From assembly GCA_021405315.1 (NCBI GenBank), contig QWIH01000023.1, positions 1-53,255 on the forward strand: a DNA stretch of 53,255 nt, given 5' to 3'. The DNA is from Leptolyngbya sp. PLA1 (GTDB lineage Bacteria; Planctomycetota; Phycisphaerae; Phycisphaerales; UBA1924). The position numbers and the translations under genes were made by a program. Under the pieces are notes generated by a model, which worked only from the letters and a program-made list of their open reading frames with translations, was not told the origin of the DNA and made no database searches. Positions within the stretch are counted from its first letter, which is position 1. Every line of letters begins with the position of its first letter. This document shows, in pieces, positions 26,463 through 35,707 of the stretch.

Positions 26463-29036
26463 TTACTTTCTCAACTGGCTCGCCCATCCCTGAAGTTCAT
26501 CCGTCCACTCCCGGGCGCGCGAGGCGGCAATGGCCTTTTCAATCGCTTCGAGGCCACGCGGGTCTTTCAGCGTGACGAGCCCGTCGCCCGCCGCCCGCCG
26601 GACCCGCCCCTCCCGGTCGCCGAGCAGTTCCACCAGCCTCGTGAGCGCCGCGTCCGTGCCGTGCTTGCCCAGGGTCGCGGTCGCGGCGGTGGCGTTGGCC
26701 CTCAGGCGAGAGTCGAGGCCCCGCCGAGTGAGTGTCATCACCGACTGCAGCGCCGCGGCGTCATCGAACGACACCAGCGCGTCGACCGCCGCGTTTCGCA
26801 TGCCCTCGCTCTGCGAACCCTCCGCGAGCTTGGATTCGATCAGCCTCCGATACGGCGCTGCCTTCAGACGGCCCAGGCCGCGCACCGCGGCACATCGCAC
26901 CTTCAAGCTCTTGTCGGCTTTCGCGGCCTCCGCGAGTTGCTCGGCGACGTTGGAAGCGATCTCCTCGTTCCCCGCGTATTCCGCGCGGGAGGGAATCCCG
27001 GCGACCTCGTTGACGACCGCCTCCCTCACCTCCCAGCGATCCAGCGATGCACTGAGCATCGAGCGAAGGTCTGTCATCGCGCCCCGACGCCCGAGCGCCT
27101 TCACTGCTTCCACTCGCAGCGAGACGGACTGCCCCGCATCACGGGCCATCTCCGACAGCGCCACCGTCGTCGCTTCCGCACCCGCCGACGCCAAGCCACG
27201 CAGGCCCTGCGTCTTCGCCGCGGCGGTCGGCCCGTCCTCCGCCAGGGCCAGGTTCGCCGCCTCGGATTGATCGATGGACAGCTTCCCGAGCACGCCGAGC
27301 TCGGGATCCAGCGCGATCCACTCCGGTGCCGCGGGGAGTGCAAACGATGCTTCGACTTCTCGCTGCGTGACCGGCAGGGACAACGCTACATCGGTGCCGA
27401 CGCAGCGCACGACCATGGGCAGATCAAACTCGAAGGCGGGGTTGTCCGGATCGATGTTCTGGAGCTGCGTCGCCTTCACACGAAGCTGCCCGGAGGCCTG
27501 GTCCCAGTCGGCCGTCACCTTCACGTCGGGCACACCGGTCCGGTCGCACCATTGCGCGAAGAACTGCTCCAGGCTCTCACCGGAAACCTCCTCGAATGCA
27601 CGGCGGAGGTCGCTGGTTTCCGCGGTCTGGTAGCGCCGCCGATCCAGGTACGTCGCAAGCCCCTTGAAGAAGACAGCGTCGCCCAGTCTCACCCGGAGCA
27701 TGTGCGCGATAGAGGAGCCCTTTCCGTAGGGATTCGCGGGACGCCGAAAGTTCTCCCATGGGTGGTCATAGATGTTGCTCACCATGGGCTGGGAGGCGGG
27801 GGCATCAGGCTTGTCGCTGGCAATCAGTCCGTCGTAGGTCCCCCGGAACGCCGCGAGGTATTCGTCCTTGCCGTCGCGGTTCTCGAGCCAGAGGGTGTTC
27901 ATGAATGTGGTGAGGCCCTCGTTCAGCCAGATGTGATCCCACGAGTTGCACGTCACAAGGTCGCCGAACCACTGGTGGGCAAGCTCGTGGGCGATCAGGC
28001 CATGCTGGTCGTGATCGACCACAGCGTCCGGCGTGTTCACCACGGTGTCGTAGAGCGTGGTGCAGGACGTGTTCTCCATCCCGCCCCAGCCGAAGTTCCA
28101 CACCGAGAGCTGCGCGTAGCGGTCCCACGGATAGGGCTCATCAAGCACCTTTCCGAAGAACTCCACCATGTCCTTGGTCCTGCCGAAGGTCGCCGGAACG
28201 TCCCCGCCCCGCCCCGGCGGCACGTAGACGGGCATGGAGAGCGTGGGCGTCCCAACGTCCACGACATCGAACGCGCCGATCACGACAGAGACCAGATACG
28301 CCGCGTGGGGCTTGTCCTGCGCCCAATGCCACGTCTCAGCCGGCTTCATCTGCATCGAGCCCCCCGCCCCTTCCACCGTGCGGACGGAGGTTTCGTGCGA
28401 CACCAGCCTGCCGTTGGAACTGACGAGGAACCCGGCCGGCAGCGTGACCAGCACTTCCGTGGTGAGCTTCTCGTTGGGTGAGTCGTGGCAGGGGAACCAG
28501 TATGAGTTTGTCTCCGGTTCACCCTGGGTGTGAATCTGGGCCGCGCGGCCCGGCCACTCCGGGCTTTCGGGTGTCCAGATCAGTCCGTACATCGGGTCGC
28601 TGACTTCGTATCGCGTGACGAGGGTCACGTCCTGACCGGCGGGGACGGGGGGCGTGAACGTCACGGTCATCGCGCGGCCGTCGTGCTCGCTGGAGACTTC
28701 GAAGCCCTCGCACGACACGCTCTCGATGCGCATGGACTTGGCATCGAGCCGGAGCGTCGACATGGGCTCACTGATGGGCGCCATGGTGAGCGAGCAGGTC
28801 CCGTGCAGTTCGGGCACGTTCATGTCCGCGATCGAGAGCTCGACGCGGGCGTGCTTCATGTCCGCAACGCGAGGGGGCGGGTAGTGCCGACGGTCTGTCG
28901 CGTCATCGGCACGGAACAGCCGCCGGTCGGAATGCTCCCGCCCACACACGCAGGCACCGCCAGATCCCGCGGCCCAGGCCGTTCCCGCAACCACGGTCAA
29001 CACCAGCGCCAGCACACCACGTCGAATCTGGGTCAT
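26463..29036 (-). CDS. M1-family metallopeptidase with C-terminal HEAT-like repeats
   Basis: The 857 residues start MTQIRRGVLALVLTVVAGTAWA, a signal peptide. An M1 N-terminal beta domain is followed by GGMENTSCT (about 318-326, a GAMEN variant) and the zinc motif HELAHQWFGD (from about 350), with WLNEGLTTF supplying the third ligand. The final 250 residues are alpha-helical repeats rich in Ala/Leu/Arg (for example VRCAAVRGLGRLKAAPYRRLIE), like HEAT or PBS-lyase repeats. It should be a periplasmic aminopeptidase. A GTG nine bases upstream is an alternative start. A second M1 gene precedes it by 51 bp on the same strand. Confidence 0.92.
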   Translation of the reverse strand: MTQIRRGVLALVLTVVAGTAWAAGSGGACVCGREHSDRRLFRADDATDRRHYPPPRVADMKHARVELSIADMNVPELHGTCSLTMAPISEPMSTLRLDAKSMRIESVSCEGFEVSSEHDGRAMTVTFTPPVPAGQDVTLVTRYEVSDPMYGLIWTPESPEWPGRAAQIHTQGEPETNSYWFPCHDSPNEKLTTEVLVTLPAGFLVSSNGRLVSHETSVRTVEGAGGSMQMKPAETWHWAQDKPHAAYLVSVVIGAFDVVDVGTPTLSMPVYVPPGRGGDVPATFGRTKDMVEFFGKVLDEPYPWDRYAQLSVWNFGWGGMENTSCTTLYDTVVNTPDAVVDHDQHGLIAHELAHQWFGDLVTCNSWDHIWLNEGLTTFMNTLWLENRDGKDEYLAAFRGTYDGLIASDKPDAPASQPMVSNIYDHPWENFRRPANPYGKGSSIAHMLRVRLGDAVFFKGLATYLDRRRYQTAETSDLRRAFEEVSGESLEQFFAQWCDRTGVPDVKVTADWDQASGQLRVKATQLQNIDPDNPAFEFDLPMVVRCVGTDVALSLPVTQREVEASFALPAAPEWIALDPELGVLGKLSIDQSEAANLALAEDGPTAAAKTQGLRGLASAGAEATTVALSEMARDAGQSVSLRVEAVKALGRRGAMTDLRSMLSASLDRWEVREAVVNEVAGIPSRAEYAGNEEIASNVAEQLAEAAKADKSLKVRCAAVRGLGRLKAAPYRRLIESKLAEGSQSEGMRNAAVDALVSFDDAAALQSVMTLTRRGLDSRLRANATAATATLGKHGTDAALTRLVELLGDREGRVRRAAGDGLVTLKDPRGLEAIEKAIAASRAREWTDELQGWASQLRK

Positions 29037-29087
29037 CGCTTCCACTCCGCGCTCGCCGGAGCCCGTGGGGCTCCCCAGCGGCCTTCT

Positions 29088-31040
29088 TCAGTTCCGGATC
29101 ATCGCCGAGGTCAGATCGGTCGCCTCCCGCACCAGTCCTGCAGTACGCCCATCAGCCTCCAGGGTGCCGAGTACCCGGCTGGCCTCGGGGTCTTCGCTCG
29201 CACGGAGCGCCGAAATCGCAGCGAGTCGCGCCGGCAACGTGGGGCCGTGCAGGGCGTCGTCGATCCACATCGAGAGCGGCTTGCGCGTCTGGGTGGCGGC
29301 AAAGACGGTGATATTCGGGTCAACGGTCACCGCAGAGGGCTTGGCCTTGAGACTGAAGGAGCCGGTGGTCGTCCCGGACTCCACGGCGAGATCGATCCAT
29401 TCGTCCGTGCCGTCCTCGTACCGCAGGTAGATCGGCAGGCTAAAGACGTACGCGGGATTGAGGCGATCGATGCGCTGGGTCTGCTCGATGGTGACGCCGA
29501 GCGCACGCGTGGCGTCGTTCCACTCGAGGTCAACCGCGAGACGGGCCATCCCCGGGCGATAGCACCACTGGTCGAAGAACCGACGCAGGCTCTGCCCCGA
29601 GACCTCTTCGAACACGCGGCGGAAGTCATCCGTCTCCGCGTAGCCGAACTTGAAGCGGTCCAGGCATGCCGCCGTCGCCTTGAAGAACGCTTCATCTCCC
29701 ACACGCTCGCGCAGCATGTGCAGCACAACGCACCCCTTGCCGTAGGGGTCATCGGCCTTGGAGAAAACCGCGTCGGGGTCGGAGTAGCGGTTGCTGACCA
29801 TCGCGGGCTGTGTGGGCGCCGTCCCCCGGTTCCGACCCCGCTGCCCCCGGATGCTCTGAAGGATCTGCCTGAAATAGGCATCGCGGCCGGCGTCCGGCTT
29901 TCGGGGCTCTCCCTCCCGGTTGTAGTGCTCCGCCCAGAGCGCCTCGCAGTAGGAAGCCCAGCCCTCATTCAGCCACAGGTGTGCCCATCCGTGACAGGTC
30001 ACGAGGTCCCCGAACCACTGATGCCCGAGTTCGTGCGAGATGAGGTCGTCGTGGTCGCCACGGTCGGCGGCCCCGGCCACCCCGGGCATGAGGAACGTGG
30101 CGGAGGTGTTCTCCATCCCGCCCGCCGCAAAGTCCCGAACGATGACCTGCGCGTACTTGTCCCAGGGGTAGGGCTCGTCGAAGAGCCTCTCAAACAGCGC
30201 GATCATGGTCGGCGTGTTGGCAAACGACTCCCGGACGTTCTTCTCCGTCCCCAGCGGCGTGTAAACCGGGATGGAAAGGCCCGGCCTCCCGGACTCCGGC
30301 CCGCCCAGGTCGATCACCCCGAACTTCGCGATCGCAAGCGCAACCAGGTAGGTCGTGTGAGGCTTGTCCTGCAGCCAGTGCCACGTCACTCGACCGTCGG
30401 CGCCCTTCGACGCGTCGAGGAGGCGGCCGTTGGAAACGACCTCGTACCCGTCCTCCACCGTCACCAGGAGTTCGGTGGTCAGTCGCTCATTGGGGAAGTC
30501 ATGGCAGGGGAACCATCGGCTGTTTACCTCCGGCTCGCCCTGCGAGTGAATCTGGGGGAACTTCCTCGTCTCACTCTTCGCGTCCGGCTCCGCGGGAGAG
30601 TACGTGAGCCCCTCTCCCTTGTTGCCGCCGTACTCAAGGTCGTAGCGGACCTCAACTTGGTACTCGCGCCCCACCGGGAATCCTCCCGCAGGTCGAACGC
30701 GGAGGCCCCCGGGCGACTGCTCGAACGCCGCCGGCACCCCGTCGACGGCGGCGGCGGTGACGACCGGCCCCTTGCAATCCAGCAGCAGCTCCGGCCGGTC
30801 CACGCCCAGCGGGGACACCGTCAGCACCTGCCGGCCGGCCAGCGTGGCCTTGGAGATGTCCTCGATGTCGAGTTCGAGCCTCATGTGAACAAAGTCGAAC
30901 CTCGGGGAGCGTGGCCACACGGACTTCGAACGCCCCGTGGCGGCGTCGATCCGCGGGTCCTTCGGCTGGTCGGTCTGGCCAAGGGCCAGGGGGGCGAGCA
31001 GGAAACTGCAGGCCAAGAACGCGAGCGGGCGTGGGATCAC
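29088..31040 (-). CDS. M1-family metallopeptidase without HEAT-like repeats
   Basis: The 650 residues start from a GTG at 31040 with GGAGG upstream; the signal peptide is PRPLAFLACSFLLAPLALGQ. Motifs are GGMENTSAT, HELGHQWFGD and WLNEGWASYCEALW. It is clearly paralogous to the next gene over the first 550 residues (both share QGEPE, WFPCHD and WLQDKPH or WAQDKPH), but its C-terminal region is short. It is a likely periplasmic aminopeptidase. The pair appears to be an old tandem duplication with one partner extended or trimmed. Confidence 0.92.
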   Translation of the reverse strand: MIPRPLAFLACSFLLAPLALGQTDQPKDPRIDAATGRSKSVWPRSPRFDFVHMRLELDIEDISKATLAGRQVLTVSPLGVDRPELLLDCKGPVVTAAAVDGVPAAFEQSPGGLRVRPAGGFPVGREYQVEVRYDLEYGGNKGEGLTYSPAEPDAKSETRKFPQIHSQGEPEVNSRWFPCHDFPNERLTTELLVTVEDGYEVVSNGRLLDASKGADGRVTWHWLQDKPHTTYLVALAIAKFGVIDLGGPESGRPGLSIPVYTPLGTEKNVRESFANTPTMIALFERLFDEPYPWDKYAQVIVRDFAAGGMENTSATFLMPGVAGAADRGDHDDLISHELGHQWFGDLVTCHGWAHLWLNEGWASYCEALWAEHYNREGEPRKPDAGRDAYFRQILQSIRGQRGRNRGTAPTQPAMVSNRYSDPDAVFSKADDPYGKGCVVLHMLRERVGDEAFFKATAACLDRFKFGYAETDDFRRVFEEVSGQSLRRFFDQWCYRPGMARLAVDLEWNDATRALGVTIEQTQRIDRLNPAYVFSLPIYLRYEDGTDEWIDLAVESGTTTGSFSLKAKPSAVTVDPNITVFAATQTRKPLSMWIDDALHGPTLPARLAAISALRASEDPEASRVLGTLEADGRTAGLVREATDLTSAMIRN

Positions 31041-31288
31041 AGACGACCTCCGGAAGGGCGGGACCGCGGTGCTCGGCGGACAGCGTACGAGGCCTGCCCG
31101 CACCCCGCACACCCGGGGAGACAGGCTGGCGGCGAGAACCCCGCACCGCGCGCCGGATCGTGGTACGATGGGACATGCCCCCCGCGCAGTCCGCTGATGG
31201 TCCGGATTCGAGCCCCCAGACAACCAAGCCCCCGGCCGCAGTCCCCCCCGAGATGACGCGAGGGCACCGCCCGACCTCGCTCACCGAG

Positions 31289-33097
31289 ATGGCCGAATCC
31301 ACCGGCGAGTCGGAGTTCTACAGCCCGGTCCCGGAGGGATATCAGCGCGGCTTCCACAAGTTCGTCATCGTGCTGGGCACCGTGATGTCGGGGCTGGGCA
31401 AGGGCATCTTCTCCTCATCGCTCGCGAAGATGCTCAAGGACAAGGGCCTCACCGTCGCCCCCATCAAGATGGAGGGCTATCTCAACCTCGACTCGGGAAC
31501 GCTCAATCCGTACCGCCATGGCGAGGTCTTCGTGCTCGATGACGGCACCGAGTGCGACATGGACCTGGGCACCTACGAGCGGCTGCTGGACCAGAACCTC
31601 TCCCGCTGGAACTTCACCACCTCCGGACGCATCTTCAACGAGATCATCGAGCGCGAACGCCGCGGCGCCTACCTCGGCCGTGATGTGCAGTGGATCCCCC
31701 ACGTCACGGGTGAGGTGAAGCGAAAGCTCCGTGAGCTTGCCGTGCGCGGTGACGGTGTGAAGCCGGCGGACGTGGTGTTCGTCGAGGTCGGGGGCACCGT
31801 CGGCGACTACGAGAACGGCGTCTACATCGAGGCGATGCGGGAGCTGGCCTTCGAGGAAGGCCCCGGGAACGTGTGCTTCGTCGCCCTGACGTACGTCATC
31901 GAGCCCCCCGCCCTGGGCGAGCAGAAGAGCAAGGCAGCCCAGCTCGGCATCAAGCGTGCGCTGGAGATGGGCATCCAGCCTCAGATCATCGCGTGCCGGG
32001 CGAGCCGCCCCGTGTCGCCGAAGGTCATGCAGAAGATCGCGATGTTCAGCAACGTGCCGCTCAGGCGGGTCTTCTCTCTGCACGACCGCGAGAGCATCTA
32101 CACGATCCCCGAAGAGCTCCGCCACGACGGCATCGACCGCGAGATCCTCTCGCTCCTCAACCTCCACGAGCGGGCCGACCTCTCTCAGGAGGACAAGCAC
32201 CGCGATAAGTGGATGGGCTTTGTCCGCAAGCTGACCTCGGCCAAGTCCCGCTCCGTGCGCGTGGGCGTGCTCGGCAAATACGCGAACCTCCGCGATGCCT
32301 ACGCCTCCATCGACAAGGCGTGCGAGCACTGCTCCGCGCACCTCGGCGTCAAGGTTGAGCTGGACTGGCTGGACACCACCGACATCACGCCCCGATCCGT
32401 TGCCGGCGAACTCGAGGGCCTCGACGCGGTGATCGTTCCCGGCGGCTTCGGCACGCGGGGCGTCGAGGGGAAGATCGCCTGCGTGAAGCACTGCCGCGAG
32501 AACCTCATCCCATACCTCGGCATCTGCCTCGGATTCCAGGTCGCGGTGATCGAGTTCGCCCGGAACGTCCTCGGGCTTGCCGACGCAAACTCGACCGAGT
32601 TCAGCCCCGGAACCAGGAACCCGGTCATCAGCGAGCTCCCCGAGCAGAAACGCATCGAAGGACTCGGAGGGACGATGCGACTGGGCGCGCAGGACGTGCA
32701 GATCCTCCCGGGCACGCTCGCGTCGCACCTCTACGGCGGGCGGGCCCAGGTGCGGGAGCGCTTCCGCCATCGCTACGAGGTCGAGCCGGACTACATCGAT
32801 CGGCTCCAGGCGGCCGGCCTCGTCTTTTCAGGGCGGCACCCCACACGACCCATCATGCAGGTGCTCGAGTTGAAACGAACCGGCGAGCCAGGCACCGTCA
32901 CGCATCCCTTCTTCATCGGCGCCCAGTTCCATCCGGAGCTGACCAGTCGCCCCCTCCGGCCCCAGCCTCTGTTCATGGGACTCGTCGCCGCGGCTATCGA
33001 ACGACGCACGGGGACCTCGCTGGATGCCCGAGACCCCTGGCTCGCGGACCTTCAGCGCTGGATGCCGGGGCTGCGGCCGACAGTTCAGCCGGCCTGA
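31289..33097 (+). CDS. pyrG: CTP synthase (divergent form)
   Basis: The 602 residues from the ATG at 31289; ATGs at 31253 and 31175 are possible earlier starts. The synthase domain has the P-loop SGLGKGI, GEVFVLDDG, MDLGTYER, VGGTVGDYEN and NSTEF-type conserved segments. The glutaminase domain has VPGGFGTRGVEGK, LGICLGFQ with the nucleophile Cys, and GAQFHPE. It amidates UTP to CTP. Several normally invariant blocks differ: VLGTVMSGLGKG instead of VTGGVVSSLGKG, KMEGYLNLD instead of KxDPYxNxD, TYER instead of HYER, and GFQ instead of GMQ. The 3' end overlaps tilS by 13 bp, convergently. Confidence 0.92.
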   Translation: MAESTGESEFYSPVPEGYQRGFHKFVIVLGTVMSGLGKGIFSSSLAKMLKDKGLTVAPIKMEGYLNLDSGTLNPYRHGEVFVLDDGTECDMDLGTYERLLDQNLSRWNFTTSGRIFNEIIERERRGAYLGRDVQWIPHVTGEVKRKLRELAVRGDGVKPADVVFVEVGGTVGDYENGVYIEAMRELAFEEGPGNVCFVALTYVIEPPALGEQKSKAAQLGIKRALEMGIQPQIIACRASRPVSPKVMQKIAMFSNVPLRRVFSLHDRESIYTIPEELRHDGIDREILSLLNLHERADLSQEDKHRDKWMGFVRKLTSAKSRSVRVGVLGKYANLRDAYASIDKACEHCSAHLGVKVELDWLDTTDITPRSVAGELEGLDAVIVPGGFGTRGVEGKIACVKHCRENLIPYLGICLGFQVAVIEFARNVLGLADANSTEFSPGTRNPVISELPEQKRIEGLGGTMRLGAQDVQILPGTLASHLYGGRAQVRERFRHRYEVEPDYIDRLQAAGLVFSGRHPTRPIMQVLELKRTGEPGTVTHPFFIGAQFHPELTSRPLRPQPLFMGLVAAAIERRTGTSLDARDPWLADLQRWMPGLRPTVQPA

Positions 33098-34122
33098 TCT
33101 CCCGGGCGCCCCCGAACCACCACACGAGTCCCGGTCACGACGACCTCCGCGCCGCCAAGCTGAAACACCTTTCTGTTGTGCACCTCGCCACGGATGAGCG
33201 CCGCGATGCGGAGCAAGCTCCGCGCCGGCCTGCGGTCCGTTCTGAGTCCCCGGCAGGCCCTCGACATGGCTCTCCGCAGAACCTCTCCTACCACAACGGA
33301 CCTCTCCGACGCCAGAGTGGACCGCTCCCATTCCTCGCCTTCCGCGCCGACCCGTCCCTTGGCCTCGAGCTCAGCCGCTCGATCGCGGACGAGCCCCGCC
33401 GCGTCCGCAAGCAGTTCACCCGCGGCTCCCGCCCGCACCGTCAGTGACGGGCTGAGTTCCCTGAGCAGCGGTACAACCCGCGTGCGGAGCGCAGCTCGCA
33501 TCCGCGTCGTGTCCGCATTGCTCGCGTCCTCCCGCCATACCCAGCCGGCGGAGCGGCAGATTTCCACCGCGTCGGCCCGGGACTGCCCCAGCATGGGTCT
33601 GACCAGCACGACTCCGCCCTCAAGCGAGCGAGTTGGGTGCATACCCCCAAGGCCGCCCGGCCCGGCGCCTCGGAGTAGCCTCATCAGCATCGTCTCGATC
33701 AGGTCGTCCCCCTGATGAGCTACAGCGACGAAGCTGCATCCCGCCGCCCTCGCCATGCCCGCCAAGGCTCGATAGCGGGCAGCCCGCGCCACCCCCTCTC
33801 CGTTGCCCCGGATGCCTGAAACCCTCACAGAAGTCTCAAAGAACGGCACTCCGAGCCTTTGAGAGAGGCACCGAGCCGCGTCCCGGTCGGCGATGGGGTC
33901 CGGGCCGGACCGCAGATCGTGGACCACGTGCCCGAGGGCGAGCCGAGCTCCAGAGCCCGAAAGGGCGAGTGCAAGCGCAGACGAGTCGCACCCCCCGGAA
34001 CAGGCCACCAGCGTTGGACGGTCGCCGTCCCGGCAACGTGTTCCACCTGTCAAATGTCTCCACGACCGGACGATTTCCCGTACGCTTCGAAGGTCTTGAA
34101 ATGTGCGGCCTTGCGCTGGCAC
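33085..34122 (-). CDS. tilS: tRNA(Ile)-lysidine synthase
   Basis: The 345 residues start at a GTG (34122). The PP-loop ATPase motif is VACSGGCDSSALA, followed by GHVVHDLR, VAVAHQGDDLIETMLMRLLRG and VRPMLGQSRADAVEI, which together are specific to TilS. It modifies C34 of the minor tRNA-Ile to lysidine so that it reads AUA. It is a short-form protein with a reduced C-terminal part. Its 3' end overlaps pyrG on the opposite strand. The start is only 36 bp from the divergent gene at 34159. Confidence 0.93.
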   Translation of the reverse strand: MPAQGRTFQDLRSVREIVRSWRHLTGGTRCRDGDRPTLVACSGGCDSSALALALSGSGARLALGHVVHDLRSGPDPIADRDAARCLSQRLGVPFFETSVRVSGIRGNGEGVARAARYRALAGMARAAGCSFVAVAHQGDDLIETMLMRLLRGAGPGGLGGMHPTRSLEGGVVLVRPMLGQSRADAVEICRSAGWVWREDASNADTTRMRAALRTRVVPLLRELSPSLTVRAGAAGELLADAAGLVRDRAAELEAKGRVGAEGEEWERSTLASERSVVVGEVLRRAMSRACRGLRTDRRPARSLLRIAALIRGEVHNRKVFQLGGAEVVVTGTRVVVRGRPGDQAG

Positions 34123-34158
34123 GAGTCGATCGTATCACCGGGGCGATGGAGCGTGTGC

Positions 34159-34650
34159 ATGCGGCCCGATCCGGACGTCGTGTTCCACAGCTCGCTCGGA
34201 CCTGCACAGGAAGCGGCCTTTGGCCTGCCCACCGGCGGCGCCACCCTGGCCGCGGCGGCGATCATTGGCGGCATTGCGCTCGTTGCCTACGCGCTGCGCG
34301 TCGTGCTGGCCAGCCGAGCCACGACGCAGCCTCGGCTCCCAGAGCCGGACCTCGCCAGCGACATGCAAGAGCTCTCGGATCGGCTGGCGGGCGAGCTGGA
34401 CGCACGCGCCGCACGCCTTGAACGACTCATCGCCGCGGCGGACGCCCGCCTTGTGGAGCTCAAGCAGCACTCGCGACGTGCCCCCGCGGCAAGCCCGGAG
34501 CCGACGGCGCCGGACCTCACGCAGTTCTCCGATGTCTACCAACTCGCGGACGCGGGGCTGAGCGAGGTGGAGATCGCACGCCGCACCGGCCGTCCGACGG
34601 GGCAGGTGCAGCTCATTCTGAACCTTCGCCGAGGCTCCGTGGCGCTCTGA
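34159..34650 (+). CDS. Single-pass membrane protein with coiled coil and C-terminal HTH-like segment
   Basis: The 163 residues start MRPDPDVVFHSS, with GGAGCG upstream. One membrane helix (LAAAAIIGGIALVAYALRVVLAS, about 23-46) is followed by a coiled coil (SDMQELSDRLAGELDARAARLERLI) and a C-terminal segment, VYQLADAGLSEVEIARRTGRPTGQVQLIL, that reads like a helix-turn-helix. The arrangement resembles DUF2802/DUF6115-type proteins of unknown role. It is divergent from tilS and convergent with the ureohydrolase gene. Confidence 0.65.
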   Translation: MRPDPDVVFHSSLGPAQEAAFGLPTGGATLAAAAIIGGIALVAYALRVVLASRATTQPRLPEPDLASDMQELSDRLAGELDARAARLERLIAAADARLVELKQHSRRAPAASPEPTAPDLTQFSDVYQLADAGLSEVEIARRTGRPTGQVQLILNLRRGSVAL

Positions 34651-34656
34651 CGCGCG

Positions 34657-35664
34657 CTACGCCAAACAGCGTCCCTGTGCATCGTGGGCATGCCCCCCAT
34701 GCACCCGTTTCCACGCATCCAGCGCCAGTACCTCGAACATCACGTGTGCGGCGAGGAGCGATGTAACTCCCCCGGGGTCGCGATCCGGCAAGACCTCCAC
34801 CACGTCGGCCCCCACGATCTCGACTCCTCGGAAGGACCGGAGGAGCGCGAGCACCTCCGCCGAGGTGAACCCGCCCACGCTCGGGGTGCCGGTACCCGGA
34901 GCGAACGCGGGATCGACCACATCGATGTCGAAGGAGAGGTACGTTTCACGGCCGGCGAGGCGCTCCCGGAACTCGCGGATGATCTGCTGCCCCCCGCGGA
35001 AGCAGTCTTCGTAGGTCACGACGCTGACGCCGCGGGTCCGCGCAAAGTCCAGGTCGCTCCGGGAGTTCAGCGGGCCCTTCACCCCCATCGAGAGCATGGC
35101 CTTCGGGTCGACCAACCCGTCCTCGATCGCGCGGATGAACGGCGAGGCGTGCCCCCACCTCTCGCCCCAAACCGCGTCGACGGTGTCGAGGTGGCTATCG
35201 AAGTGCAGCAGGCCGAGCCCGTCCTTCGGCTTGCCGCGGCGTTCCCAGGTCGCCCGGAGGTTTGCGTAAGCGATCGAGTGGTCCCCCCCGACCGCGAGGA
35301 GCTTGGTCCTGGCGGGGTCACCAATGGCACGCGCCCACGCCGCGACACCGTCGAGCGTGTCCTTGATGCCGTACGGCTTGACGGGCGCATCGCCGGCGTC
35401 CGCGAGGCTCAGGACCTCGCAGACATCAACGTCGAACTCCATGTGAAAGCGCTTGACGTACTGCGAGGCGTCGCGGATGGCCCGGGGGCCGAACCTCGCG
35501 CCCGGCCTATAGGTGACGCCGCTGTCGAAGGGGACCCCGAAGATGGCCCAGTCCACGGGCCGTGAGGTCGCACATACCGCGTCGAGCAAGGGGTATCTGC
35601 AGAAGGTCGCCACACCGGCGAACCGAGGGGAGACGCGGGGGTCTGGCAGCTCCGTCTTGGGCAT
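34657..35664 (-). CDS. Ureohydrolase (agmatinase/arginase family)
   Basis: The 335 residues start MPKTELPDPRVSPRF. The binuclear Mn site is complete: GGDHS, HFDSHLDT (usually DAH, here DSH) and SFDIDVVDPAFAPGTGTPSVGG. FGVPFDSGVTYRPGARFGP at the N-terminus fits the agmatinase branch more than arginase. It probably hydrolyses agmatine or another guanidino compound to urea plus an amine. Substrate is inferred, so no symbol is assigned. The start codon at 35664 follows from the family's usual N-terminus. Confidence 0.88.
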   Translation of the reverse strand: MPKTELPDPRVSPRFAGVATFCRYPLLDAVCATSRPVDWAIFGVPFDSGVTYRPGARFGPRAIRDASQYVKRFHMEFDVDVCEVLSLADAGDAPVKPYGIKDTLDGVAAWARAIGDPARTKLLAVGGDHSIAYANLRATWERRGKPKDGLGLLHFDSHLDTVDAVWGERWGHASPFIRAIEDGLVDPKAMLSMGVKGPLNSRSDLDFARTRGVSVVTYEDCFRGGQQIIREFRERLAGRETYLSFDIDVVDPAFAPGTGTPSVGGFTSAEVLALLRSFRGVEIVGADVVEVLPDRDPGGVTSLLAAHVMFEVLALDAWKRVHGGHAHDAQGRCLA

Positions 35665-35707
35665 GCGGTCAGTGTACCCGGGGCCGCGGACTGGTATTCT
35701 CAGAGGC

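Noticed and set aside
26358..31256. Very long plus-strand frames (707 and 908 codons) opposite the two M1 peptidase genes
   Set aside because: The minus-strand products carry complete zinc-peptidase motifs; the plus-strand translations show no domain.
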